Source of the DNA: Priestia megaterium NBRC 15308 = ATCC 14581
Lineage (GTDB): Bacteria; Bacillota; Bacilli; Bacillales; Bacillaceae_H
DNA: 64,000 bases
Assembly (NCBI RefSeq): GCF_000832985.1
Contig: NZ_CP009920.1
Location: 3,032,501 to 3,096,500 of the forward strand
Direction of reading: 5' to 3'
The translations under genes and the position numbers were made by a program. Of the stretch, positions 32,654 to 40,808 are shown one piece after another (within the stretch, counting starts at the first letter, position 1; each line of letters starts with the position of its first letter). A model generated the notes under the pieces. That model was not told the DNA's origin, ran no database searches, and saw only the letters and a list, made by a program, of their open reading frames with translations.

Positions 32654-33223
32654 TTATCGTTTTGAAGAAGGACTGTGTGCTGACATATTAACTGTCATCA
32701 CGACACGAGCTTGCTGTACAGATTTCATAAAACATTCGTATAGAGAAGCGAATACTTTGTCCACATCTCCTTCTAAAGCTGTTGCAAAAGGCACGGTTTC
32801 AGCAAATACTCCCTGTTGTTTAACTGCGCCAATTCCGCTTTTGATGATGTCTACATAATGCGGCGTATCTAATGGATACAAAGAAAATTGAGTGGATACA
32901 GGGAACGAAGCACAAAGCTGTTGGTTTGAAGACGTGTTTTCTTTTGGTTTTATTTTTGTTTCTTCGAAATATTCTTCGTGCTGCCCTGTTGAAAACGTGG
33001 CATTCAGCACAATATGCTTTCCTGATTTTCCAGCACTTTTATAAACGGCTTGCACAACTTCAAATACATCTTTGGCAGTTCCTTCAATAAACGTACTAAC
33101 ACGGTCCGTTTTTCGCTGAACTTTAGACATATCCACTTCGTTTAATGCGCCTAAAATAATATCGATAAAGTTATCACTCATAACGGAAAGCGTAAAACGG
33201 CAGCCAACATTTATTTTTTCCAA
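32654..33223 (-). CDS. ykoF: YkoF-like thiamine/HMP-binding protein
   Basis: A 189-residue protein that resembles B. subtilis YkoF, with two tandem ferredoxin-like (YKOF) domains: VGCRFTLSVMSDNFIDIILGALNEVDMSKV, and a second copy at QFSLYPLDTPHYVDIIKSGIGAVKQQGV. YkoF binds thiamine and is encoded with the ykoEDC transporter genes in B. subtilis. TTG 33223 is chosen because AGAGGTGATT lies just upstream; the longer ATG 33274 start lacks one. Here no ykoEDC genes and no TPP riboswitch are nearby. Confidence 0.72.
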   Translation of the reverse strand: MEKINVGCRFTLSVMSDNFIDIILGALNEVDMSKVQRKTDRVSTFIEGTAKDVFEVVQAVYKSAGKSGKHIVLNATFSTGQHEEYFEETKIKPKENTSSNQQLCASFPVSTQFSLYPLDTPHYVDIIKSGIGAVKQQGVFAETVPFATALEGDVDKVFASLYECFMKSVQQARVVMTVNMSAHSPSSKR

Positions 33224-33555
33224 GTTAATCACCTCTAAAATATAGATTTGTAGTTTTTTAATCATACAAATCATAAAATAACTTTTCTGTTTTGTATAGA
33301 AACAGAAGATAGATTCTTTATTTTTAGGAAATATTACATAGAAGAAACGGAAATAAATTGCATAACATGAAAAATAAGGGTGTTAAGAAAAGTCACATAA
33401 TAAAAAAGAATAAAAAAACAATGTTAGAACTTCTGACAAAAAGCTGGTATATAGACTGAAAACACCATATTATAAATACAAGATCACATTATTCTCCTGC
33501 GATTTCGTATAACCTCTTGAAAAAGGGACTTGGGATTTTATCATAAATCCAACCT

Positions 33556-33587
33556 CCTAGCTGTATAATCAGCTAGGAATTTTTTTT
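33556..33587 (+). terminator. Terminator in the leader region before the amidohydrolase
   Basis: CCTAGCTG-tataat-CAGCTAGG followed by a run of eight T. A GGATTT / AAATCC hairpin (33535-33550) precedes it. It lies on the strand of the amidohydrolase, 157 bases before its start, so it ends either a small RNA or a regulated leader. The rest of 33224-33743 holds a TATTAT hexamer at 33468 and no recognisable aptamer. Confidence 0.75.
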
Positions 33588-33743
33588 ACCCAAACTCTCT
33601 ATCGCCCATGAGGTTACCTACACTTATTCAACTCAGAGCATACACCATATATATAAGACCAGTGTAAGAAAGATTGCTTGAAGATGTTAGTGTTCGGCTT
33701 GAGCTAGAAATAGATAGATGTTACGAAAGAGGGGAAAGAAGGT

Positions 33744-35087
33744 ATGACGCACACATTAATTAAAAATGCAGAGATTATTACGATGAATGAGAAGAATGAT
33801 ATTATTTACGGTGACCTTTATATTGTTGGAAATCGTATTGCAGCCATCGGGAAAAACCTGCATCCGGAAAAGGTAGATAAAGTCATTGACGCAGCAAATA
33901 AAACGATTGTGCCGGGCTTTATACATACTCATATTCATTTGTGTCAAACGCTTTTTAGAGGGCAAGCAGATGATTTAGAGCTGCTAGACTGGTTAAAGAA
34001 GAAAATATGGCCGCTTGAAGCTTCACATGATGAAGAATCTATCTATTATTCAGCACTGTTAGGGATCGGCGAACTCATTCAAAGCGGAACTACAACAATT
34101 GTAGATATGGAAACTGTTCATCATACGGACTCTGCTTTTCAAGCTATATCTCAAAGTGGAATCCGAGCTCTTGCAGGAAAAGTAATGATGGATAAAAAAG
34201 GCGATGATCTGCCAAAAGCTCTGCAGGAGACAACGGCTGACTCGATCAAAGAAAGTGTAGAGCTGCTTGAAAAATGGCATAATTCAAATAACGGTCGTAT
34301 TCGATACGCATTCTCCCCAAGATTTGTGCTGTCGTGTACGGAAGATTTGCTGCGTGAAGTGAGCCATTTATCAGCTGGATATAATGTCCATGTACATACT
34401 CATGCTTCTGAGAATCAAGAAGAAATTCGCATCGTAGAAGCTGAAACGGGTATGAGAAATATCATGTACTTAGATCATTTAGGATTAGCCAATGAACGCC
34501 TTATTTTAGCGCACTGTGTGTGGCTAAATGATCAAGAAAAGCAAATTATTAAGAATCAAGGAGTAAAAGTTAGTCATTGCCCAGGCTCAAACTTAAAACT
34601 TGCATCGGGAATCGCAGATGTGCCCGGTTTATTAGAGCAAGGTGTATTTTTAAGTCTTGGCGCTGACGGTGCTCCTTGTAATAATAATTTGGATATGTTC
34701 AACGAAATGAGGCTGGCCGCTACGATTCATAAACCCTCGCACGGACCAACGGCCATGAATGCAAAGCACGTGCTAGAAATGGCTACAATCGGCGGAGCGA
34801 AAGCAGTCGGGCTTGAAAAAGAAATTGGAAGTTTAGAGGTTGGGAAAAAAGCGGATCTTGCTATTTTAAATTTAAATCAGCTTCATACTTTTCCATCTTA
34901 CGGCGTAGACCCTATTTCCAGAGTTGTGTATTCAGCAACGCGAGGAGATGTAGAATTAACGATGGTTGATGGAGAAATTGTGATGGAAAACCGCGTGTTA
35001 AAAACCATTGACCAAGGAATTGTGCTGAAAGAAGCAAATCATTCGATTGATCGTCTTTTAAAAAGAATCCCGCTTTTGATTTCATAA
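33744..35087 (+). CDS. Amidohydrolase (MtaD/TrzA-like nucleobase or nucleoside deaminase)
   Basis: A 447-residue metal-dependent hydrolase. GFIHTHIHLCQTLFRGQADDL holds the His-x-His metal ligands and the RG-x-D-D motif of the adenosine/guanine deaminase-like group; HTHASENQEE, LAHCVWL and LGADGAPCNNNLDMF give the other His and Asp ligands. Family members deaminate S-adenosylhomocysteine, 5'-methylthioadenosine, 8-oxoguanine or triazines. A purine-type permease follows 600 bases later, favouring a purine-related substrate, but repeat copy C separates the two. Confidence 0.8.
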   Translation: MTHTLIKNAEIITMNEKNDIIYGDLYIVGNRIAAIGKNLHPEKVDKVIDAANKTIVPGFIHTHIHLCQTLFRGQADDLELLDWLKKKIWPLEASHDEESIYYSALLGIGELIQSGTTTIVDMETVHHTDSAFQAISQSGIRALAGKVMMDKKGDDLPKALQETTADSIKESVELLEKWHNSNNGRIRYAFSPRFVLSCTEDLLREVSHLSAGYNVHVHTHASENQEEIRIVEAETGMRNIMYLDHLGLANERLILAHCVWLNDQEKQIIKNQGVKVSHCPGSNLKLASGIADVPGLLEQGVFLSLGADGAPCNNNLDMFNEMRLAATIHKPSHGPTAMNAKHVLEMATIGGAKAVGLEKEIGSLEVGKKADLAILNLNQLHTFPSYGVDPISRVVYSATRGDVELTMVDGEIVMENRVLKTIDQGIVLKEANHSIDRLLKRIPLLIS

Positions 35088-35097
35088 GATGTAAAAC

Positions 35098-35442
35098 AAA
35101 GAAGAGGCTGGAATAAAAGTATTTTAACAAAAGTAAAAATCGAATTATTAATCGGAGTTATTGATTAATAATTCGATTTTTTGTTGTCAAGGTGAACGTA
35201 GGTTTCATCTGTTTAGTTGCTTCTAGCTGTTGATTGGCGGACAAGGCGTAGACTCCTGAGGGAAAAGCGGAAGGAATGAGACCCCGGCAGGAGCATAGGC
35301 GACAAGGAGGCTCATCCCCCCGCCCTCGGAAAGCGAAGCCTTGCACGAAGATCAACAGCGGTGTCACAAGCAGTCCAGATCATTTATCCAATTTGTTCGT
35401 CTTTAAATGGGATTTATTTAGTGATGTCTTAATCTCTTTTTT
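35098..35442. repeat. Interspersed repeat element, copy C (full length)
   Basis: It starts AAAGAAGAGGCTGG and carries an 18-bp perfect hairpin (35136-35153 with 35163-35180) whose sequence is unrelated to that of copies A and B, though position and T run are the same. The ggtgaacgtaggtttcatctg linker, the core from GTTGATT (35229) to ATCAAC (35356) and the 3' part with ttgttcgtctttaaatgg follow. It ends near aatctcttttttg, a weak inverted match to the start. The stem probably terminates the amidohydrolase transcript. Confidence 0.8.
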
Positions 35443-35558
35443 GTATATATGAGTAAAAAGAGTACTCTTGCAACAGACTAAAAAGATAAGAGAAATAAAT
35501 TTTCAAAATTCCAAACTAACGGAAGATAAAAATTTTTATAATGATAGCGTTTTCTACC

Positions 35559-35587
35559 TTTGCATATCTACAAATTAAGACTATAAT
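35559..35587 (+). promoter_or_regulatory. Sigma-A promoter of the purine permease gene
   Basis: TTGCAT (35559-35564), 17-base spacer, TATAAT (35582-35587). Confidence 0.75.
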
Positions 35588-35596
35588 AGGACAAAA

Positions 35597-35678
35597 GATT
35601 TTACTTTGCAACGTAAAATCCTCCTAAATCGTGTCTTTTTTAGGACATTTGAATAGGTAGGATTTTTTATTTTTTTTA
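35597..35678 (+). promoter_or_regulatory. Attenuator-like leader of the purine permease gene
   Basis: Three hairpins compete. GATTTTAC / GTAAAATC (35597-35620); TCCTAAA / TTTAGGA (35622-35645); and a terminator AAAATCC..CCTA / TAGG..GGATTTT (35615-35666) followed by a long T run. The first uses bases of the third, so they exclude each other. This is the layout of a ligand- or protein-controlled attenuator, but no classical purine riboswitch core lies downstream of the promoter. Confidence 0.55.
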
Positions 35679-35695
35679 GAAGTAGGGAGGCGCGC

Positions 35696-37024
35696 GTGTT
35701 GGAGCGTAACGGAATATTAGAGCGCTTGTTTAAACTATCAGAGCGCAACACAACACCAAAACAAGAAATACTAGCAGGACTTACAACTTTTATGACGGTC
35801 AGTTATATGGTAATTGTCAACCCCATTATCATGTCTGACGCTGGTATCCCCCGAGAAGCGGCTCTTGCAGCTACCATTTACGCCATTGTATTTAGTACGT
35901 TACTGATGGCTCTGTGGGCAAATTTCCCGATTGTAACCGGTCCAGGGATGGGTTTAAATGCGTTTTTTACGTATTCAGTAGTATTAGGACAAGGATTGTC
36001 ATGGCAAACGGCACTTGGAGCAGTTTTTATATCCGGGGTCTTATTTTTTGTTTTAACGGTAACAGGAATACGCGGAAAGATTATTGATGCCATTCCGAAC
36101 GTATTAAAGTCTTCCATAGCAGTTGGAATTGGTCTTTTTGTTGCGTTTATCGGTTTGAAAAACGCTGGATTAGTTGTGGCAAACGAGTCTACTTTTGTAG
36201 GGCTTGGAAATGTCATGGATAAGGGTCCCTTACTGGCTATTTTTGGGCTGATATTAGCAGCTGTACTGATGGCTAAAAATGTAAAAGGCGCTCTCATTAT
36301 AAGTATTTTTGCTACGACAATATTAGCGATGATTGTAGGAGTACAAGCAGTTCCTCATTCCTTGAAAGACGTCTTTTCAGCTACGCCGCCGAGCGTTGGA
36401 GAAACATTTTTTCAAATGGATTTAAAGGGTGCAGTTGCCTACGGCATTTTTTCAGTTGTATTTTCTTTCACCATCGTAGAATTATTTGATACACTAGCGA
36501 CATTGATTGGACTATCTAAAAAAGCAAACTTAGTAGATAAAAACGGTAAAATTCCAGGTTTAAATCGCGCGCTTGCAGCAGATTCAATCGGTACAATGGC
36601 GAGTGCTATTTTTGGAAGCACTGCGTTAAATACGTATATTGAAAATGCAACAGGTATTGCAGAAGGAGGGCGTACCGGCTTAAAGGCATTAACGGTTGCC
36701 ATCTTATTTATATTTACTTTGTTTTTTGCACCGCTTATTCAATTTATCCCGAGCGTTGCTACTGCTCCAGCACTCATTATTATTGGTTCGCTTATGCTAA
36801 GTGACATTCGAAACGTTAACTTCGACGACTTTACTGAAGTTGTTCCCGCTTTCTTAACAATTGTCATGATGCCGTTAACCTACAGCATTGCAGAAGGTTT
36901 AGCGTTCGGCTTCATTTCATACACAGCGATTAAACTGTTTACAGGACGTCATCGCGAAATTCATTGGATGATGTATGTGATCACGATTGCCTTTTTTATC
37001 AATTTTTATATGAGTTCGCATTAG
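35696..37024 (+). CDS. NCS2/AzgA-type purine permease (PbuG/PbuO-like)
   Basis: A 442-residue transporter with about 12-14 membrane segments. TPKQEILAGLTTFMTVSYMVIVNP, GPGMGLNAFFTY, and FVVFSFTIVELFDTLATL-like and AALNTYIENATGIAEGGRTG-like stretches are typical of the AzgA/PbuG hypoxanthine-guanine-adenine branch. The start is GTG 35696 or TTG 35699 after AGGGAGG. The upstream amidohydrolase fits purine salvage or catabolism. The exact base transported is not known. Confidence 0.85.
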   Translation: MLERNGILERLFKLSERNTTPKQEILAGLTTFMTVSYMVIVNPIIMSDAGIPREAALAATIYAIVFSTLLMALWANFPIVTGPGMGLNAFFTYSVVLGQGLSWQTALGAVFISGVLFFVLTVTGIRGKIIDAIPNVLKSSIAVGIGLFVAFIGLKNAGLVVANESTFVGLGNVMDKGPLLAIFGLILAAVLMAKNVKGALIISIFATTILAMIVGVQAVPHSLKDVFSATPPSVGETFFQMDLKGAVAYGIFSVVFSFTIVELFDTLATLIGLSKKANLVDKNGKIPGLNRALAADSIGTMASAIFGSTALNTYIENATGIAEGGRTGLKALTVAILFIFTLFFAPLIQFIPSVATAPALIIIGSLMLSDIRNVNFDDFTEVVPAFLTIVMMPLTYSIAEGLAFGFISYTAIKLFTGRHREIHWMMYVITIAFFINFYMSSH

Positions 37025-37028
37025 GAAG

Positions 37029-37060
37029 AAAAGACGTAGCCCCACGCTGCGTCTTTTTTT
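37029..37060 (+). terminator. Terminator after the purine permease
   Basis: AAAAGACGTAGC-cccac-GCTGCGTCTTTT plus T run, just after the stop codon. Confidence 0.87.
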
Positions 37061-37170
37061 GTTACTGATTCCTTGTCAGAGAACATCGTGAAAGGATGAA
37101 GCTTTTCTTTTATTTTAGATAATTGTAAAATAATTATAAAAGGTGCGTTATAAAGGGTTGGTGGAATAAA

Positions 37171-38202
37171 TTGAAACAAAGTAAACGCAAACGTGTAACC
37201 TTACAACAAGTGGCAGAACACGCGGGAGTATCTCGAGCTACCGCTTCGCTTATTGTGCGAAATAGTCCAAGTGTTTCTGAAAAAACAAGGAAAAAAGTTC
37301 TAGCTTCGATGAAAGAGTTAGGATATGTATATGACCGTATTGCAGCAAATTTAAGATCTCAAACTTCATCAACAATCGGAGTTATTATTACGGATATATC
37401 TAATACGTTTTTTACAGAATTGTTAATTGGAGTACACGAGGAGCTCGAGAAAGACGGATATACGGTGTTTTTAGGTACAACGTTTGATTCGGATAATCGA
37501 CAGGATCAGCTGCTTTCTACGATGCTAGAGCATCGGGTAGGAGGCATTATTTTATGTCCTGTTGCGGGTACATCGGAAGATACGATAAGAAAAATTCAGC
37601 ATTTAGATGTTCCTTCAGTACTAGCAGTAAGAGAATTGCCTGAGGTGGAGTCAGATTATGTAGGGGTAGATTATAGCTTAGGCGTTCAAAAAGCGGTTCA
37701 ACACTTACTTGAACAGGGACACAAAAGAATCGCATTTTTAGGAGGAACAACCGGTTCTACAACGTGGAAAGAAAGAATGGAAGGTTACCGCTTGGCTTTA
37801 AAGAACGCAGGAATTTCTATTGATGAAGAGCTTGTTATTCCGAGCGGTCCGACAAGAAGCGGCGGTGTAGAAGCTGCACGTCAAGTGCTGGACATTTCTG
37901 AGCCTCCAACAGCAGTTTTTTGTTTTAGCGACTTAGTTGCATTTGGTGTTATGCAAGGTTTAAAAGAGAAAGGGATTGTTCCGGGAGAAGATATAGCGGT
38001 AGTGGGATTTGATAATGTCATGGAATCATCCGTATGTCACCCTACTCTAACAACCGTCTCTTCTTTTGCAAGACAAATAGGAAAAGATGCTGCACGGTGT
38101 CTTCATAACCAAATTGTTGATAAAAAAGAACATCATCATCGCATTATTTTAACGCCTCAGTTAGTTGTTCGAGAATCCTCATCAAAAAAAAGAAGCAGTT
38201 AA
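37171..38202 (+). CDS. LacI family repressor (candidate regulator of the hydroaromatic/organic-acid regulon)
   Basis: A 343-residue LacI/GalR protein. The HTH is VTLQQVAEHAGVSRATASLIVR and the hinge lies near IAANLRS; the effector domain begins at IGVIITDISNTFF and ends VVRESSS. TTG 37171 follows a weak GGGTTGGTGG site. It stands alone, 24 bases before a convergent shikimate kinase. LacI proteins bind even palindromes with a central CG, exactly the form of the TTAGATCGATCTAA sites 2 kb downstream, so it is the best local candidate for their regulator. No such site precedes its own gene. Confidence 0.87.
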   Translation: MKQSKRKRVTLQQVAEHAGVSRATASLIVRNSPSVSEKTRKKVLASMKELGYVYDRIAANLRSQTSSTIGVIITDISNTFFTELLIGVHEELEKDGYTVFLGTTFDSDNRQDQLLSTMLEHRVGGIILCPVAGTSEDTIRKIQHLDVPSVLAVRELPEVESDYVGVDYSLGVQKAVQHLLEQGHKRIAFLGGTTGSTTWKERMEGYRLALKNAGISIDEELVIPSGPTRSGGVEAARQVLDISEPPTAVFCFSDLVAFGVMQGLKEKGIVPGEDIAVVGFDNVMESSVCHPTLTTVSSFARQIGKDAARCLHNQIVDKKEHHHRIILTPQLVVRESSSKKRSS

Positions 38203-38220
38203 TGAACTGCTTCTTTTTTT
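38184..38220. terminator. Bidirectional terminator between lacI-type gene and shikimate kinase
   Basis: AAGAAGCAGTT-aatg-AACTGCTTCTT flanked by A and T runs; its left arm encodes the last residues of the repressor. Confidence 0.85.
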
Positions 38221-38225
38221 GTGAA

Positions 38226-38783
38226 TTATTTAGACGGTTCATAAATATCCCAAGCCATTTTCAAGGAATCAACAATATAATTTGCTACTTCTTCAATATC
38301 CAAATTGTCAGTTTCTACTTTGGAGTGGTGGTTGGAATAAATTGCTTGTCGTGTATAAAATAATTCTTCAATATCCTCTAGACTTCTTCCTTGTAAAACA
38401 GGGCGACTGTCAATAATGAGACTGATGCGCTCTTTCCATGAATCCCATGAAAGGTCTAAAAAGAATACAATACAATTTGATAAGCATATTTTTTGAATTT
38501 CTTCTTGAAGAAATGCGCCTCCGCCAACGGATATAATTTTTAAACGCTGCTGAGATAACTGGCTAATTACTTCTTTTTCTTTATTTCGGAAAAACTCTTC
38601 ACCAAACTCTTTAAAGATTTGTGATGTAGGCATTTGAAACATTTTTTCGATTTCTTGGTCTATATCGACAAAATCTCTGTATAATTTCTTAGCGACTAGT
38701 TCGCCGATTGTTGTTTTACCTACGCCCATAAAGCCAATAAATACAATGCTTTTTTCTCTAAGAGACATCTCGCTGTAAGTCAT
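38226..38783 (-). CDS. aroK: Shikimate kinase
   Basis: A 185-residue P-loop kinase that converts shikimate to shikimate 3-phosphate. GFMGVGKT (about 17-24) is the P-loop; DFVDIDQEIE holds the shikimate-binding Asp; FRNKEKEVI and SVGGGAF are the shikimate and Walker B-type segments; DSRPVLQG is the lid with its Arg. Slightly longer than typical (about 170). It reads against the LacI gene and away from the aldehyde dehydrogenase operon. Lying next to a dehydroquinase and in the same window as a shikimate dehydrogenase, it may serve catabolic control rather than core aromatic synthesis. Confidence 0.87.
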   Translation of the reverse strand: MTYSEMSLREKSIVFIGFMGVGKTTIGELVAKKLYRDFVDIDQEIEKMFQMPTSQIFKEFGEEFFRNKEKEVISQLSQQRLKIISVGGGAFLQEEIQKICLSNCIVFFLDLSWDSWKERISLIIDSRPVLQGRSLEDIEELFYTRQAIYSNHHSKVETDNLDIEEVANYIVDSLKMAWDIYEPSK

Positions 38784-39189
38784 TTTTCAAAGCCTCTTTC
38801 TGTTTTTAACAATAAAAAACTTATTATTTTGTATTTTAGTTATTAGAATTATAATACAAATTTTACTGTTTGTAAAAACAGTGAAAGGTATATTATGTCC
38901 TAAGAAGCAAGTATCAGCTCACGTTTATAAAATTCTTGTTAGTCAACAGATGGTGATACGCTGTAACCAAAACAAATAAGTAATAGTTAAGCTCGAGCAT
39001 AGTCATAAATCTTTGTCATATTGACAGTGCTGCTATCTTACATGCTCCTACAGTGTATGTAAGAAAAAAAAGGAAGTGAATGTGAAACTACGTAAACGAG
39101 TATAAGCAAACTGGACTCAGGATCAATAAATATTTTTAGAAAATTCTTTAATTTCCTATTGCTAGATTAAAATTTCTGTTGTAGGATTA
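38784..39189. other. Intergenic region, left part, before the ALDH-ThDP-dehydroquinase operon
   Basis: No gene supported. A CTTACAT / ATGTAAG inverted repeat (39036-39062) and a seven-codon frame after AAGGAAGTGAAT (39081) are the only signals. The right part of the gap holds the cre-like box and twin operators listed separately. Confidence 0.4.
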
Positions 39190-39203
39190 TGATAACGTTT
39201 ACA
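39190..39203. promoter_or_regulatory. cre-like box upstream of the ALDH operon
   Basis: TGATAACGTTTACA matches the cre consensus with one mismatch, 53 bases before the first of two specific operators. Confidence 0.55.
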
Positions 39204-39255
39204 AATTGAGTTATTACTTTAAATCAATAGGATTTATAGAAAACTGCATCAAAAT

Positions 39256-39269
39256 TTAGATCGATCTAA
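39256..39269. promoter_or_regulatory. Operator TTAGATCGATCTAA, copy 1
   Basis: A perfect 14-bp palindrome with central CG. The same sequence recurs at 39277 and 59910, and with one central change at 61309 and 61333, each time before a gene of the proposed catabolic regulon. Confidence 0.72.
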
Positions 39270-39276
39270 CATAAAA

Positions 39277-39290
39277 TTAGATCGATCTAA
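39277..39290. promoter_or_regulatory. Operator TTAGATCGATCTAA, copy 2
   Basis: Identical to copy 1; centre-to-centre distance is 21 bp, two helical turns, so two repressor dimers could bind the same face of the DNA. It ends 36 bases before the ALDH start. Confidence 0.72.
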
Positions 39291-39326
39291 AAAGGGTCAG
39301 GTCAATTGTTAAAAGGAGAGATCACA

Positions 39327-40757
39327 ATGAGCTTTAGACGAGCAAGACCTTATGTAAATAAAGAATGGCTTGAAGGTAATCGATCAGCAGTAAGTATTAA
39401 AAGTCCGTATTCGCAGAAAGTAATTGGTGAGCAAATTATAGCAACGCCAGAAGATGTTGAACGAGCGCTATCAGCTGCCTATGAAGCTAAAAAAACAATT
39501 GCGAGTCTGTCTTCATATGAAAGGGCCAAAATTTTAAAAGAAGCAGCACGGCTTTTGGAAAAGCAAAAAGAAAAGTTTGCTTCTCTCATCTCAAATGAGT
39601 TAGGAAAACCCCTGAAGAATACGTTGGATGAAGTATCTCGATCTGTAGAAACATTAGAGCAATCTGCGGAAGAAGCAAAAAGGCTTATCGGTGAAACGAT
39701 ACCAGGAGATGCTTCCGAACGAGGGGGAAAAGCGATAGCTTCCACATTCCGTGTGCCTGTCGGGGTTGTTGCTGCTATTACTCCTTTTAATGCACCTTTG
39801 AATTTAGTATGCCACAAAATTGGACCAGCTTTTGCTGCTGGCAACAGTGTTATTTTAAAACCAGCTCCGCAAACAGCCCTAGTTGCTTCAGAATTTATAG
39901 CTCTATTATTAGAAGCTGGAATGCCTGAATGCGCTATTAATATGGTTTTAGGGGGAGTAGAAACAGGACAGCAAATCGTAAAAGATGACCGTGTAAATAT
40001 AATTTCTTTTACCGGTGGAACAGTGGCAAGCAGAAATATATGTGAACTGGCTGGAATGAAAAAAGTGCTTCTAGAATTAGGAGGAAATGCTTCAACGATT
40101 GTTCATGAAGATGCCGACATTAAGAAAGCTGCTGAAATGTGTGGGAGAACAGGGTTTAGCAACTCCGGTCAAAGCTGTATTTCAGTTCAGCGTATTTATG
40201 TACATGACTCAGTTGTTTCTGAATTTACAGAGCTTCTGAACAATGAGGTAACGTCTTTAAAAGTTGGTGATCCTCTGCTGCCGCAGACGGATGTTGGATG
40301 TTTAGTAGATGAAAAAGCAGCAAACCGAGTTTTGGCTTGGATTGAAGAAGCAGTCGCTCTAGGTGCAAAGCTGATATGCGGTGGTAAAAAGACAGGGGCT
40401 TCTATAGAACCTACTGTTCTATTAAATCCTCCTAAACAAAGCAAAGTGGTGTGTCAAGAAGTGTTTGGGCCTGTGGTGAGCATCATTCCTTATCAAGATA
40501 TTGAAGAAGCTATTCGGGAAACAAATGATTCATCATTCGGTTTGCAAGCAGGGCTGTTTACAAATCAAATGGATTTAGCTTACCGTGTTGCTGAATCTTT
40601 AGAAGTAGGAGGAGTTGTGATTAATGGGACCTCTAATTTTCGGCTCGACCATTGGCCGTACGGCGGGATAAAAGACAGCGGCGTTGGTAGAGAAGGACCT
40701 CGATTTGCGATTGAAGATATGACAGAAACAAAAATGATTGTCCTGCAGCTATCGTAG
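39327..40757 (+). CDS. NAD(P)-dependent aldehyde dehydrogenase
   Basis: A 476-residue aldehyde dehydrogenase superfamily member that oxidises an aldehyde to its acid. The cofactor region AITPFNAPLNLVCHKIGPAFAAGN and ILKPAPQTAL, general base Glu250 in LLELGGNAS, nucleophile Cys284 in NSGQSCISVQ, and EVFGPVVSI are all intact. ATG 39327 follows AAGGAGAG; an upstream ATG (39306) has no site. It is the first gene of an operon with a ThDP enzyme and type I dehydroquinase, behind twin operators. The substrate is unknown; the product of the following ThDP enzyme is a plausible one. Confidence 0.87.
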   Translation: MSFRRARPYVNKEWLEGNRSAVSIKSPYSQKVIGEQIIATPEDVERALSAAYEAKKTIASLSSYERAKILKEAARLLEKQKEKFASLISNELGKPLKNTLDEVSRSVETLEQSAEEAKRLIGETIPGDASERGGKAIASTFRVPVGVVAAITPFNAPLNLVCHKIGPAFAAGNSVILKPAPQTALVASEFIALLLEAGMPECAINMVLGGVETGQQIVKDDRVNIISFTGGTVASRNICELAGMKKVLLELGGNASTIVHEDADIKKAAEMCGRTGFSNSGQSCISVQRIYVHDSVVSEFTELLNNEVTSLKVGDPLLPQTDVGCLVDEKAANRVLAWIEEAVALGAKLICGGKKTGASIEPTVLLNPPKQSKVVCQEVFGPVVSIIPYQDIEEAIRETNDSSFGLQAGLFTNQMDLAYRVAESLEVGGVVINGTSNFRLDHWPYGGIKDSGVGREGPRFAIEDMTETKMIVLQLS

Positions 40758-40808
40758 CTGAGTTTATTACCTAAAAAAATAAATAGTGAATTTAAAGGGG
40801 GATATAGA

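Noticed and set aside
35545-35585. Partial resemblance to a purine riboswitch core (TTTTCTACC ... GACTAT)
   Set aside because: The P2 stem and its loop are missing, the spacing is wrong, and the segment overlaps the likely -35/-10 promoter, so it would not be transcribed from it.
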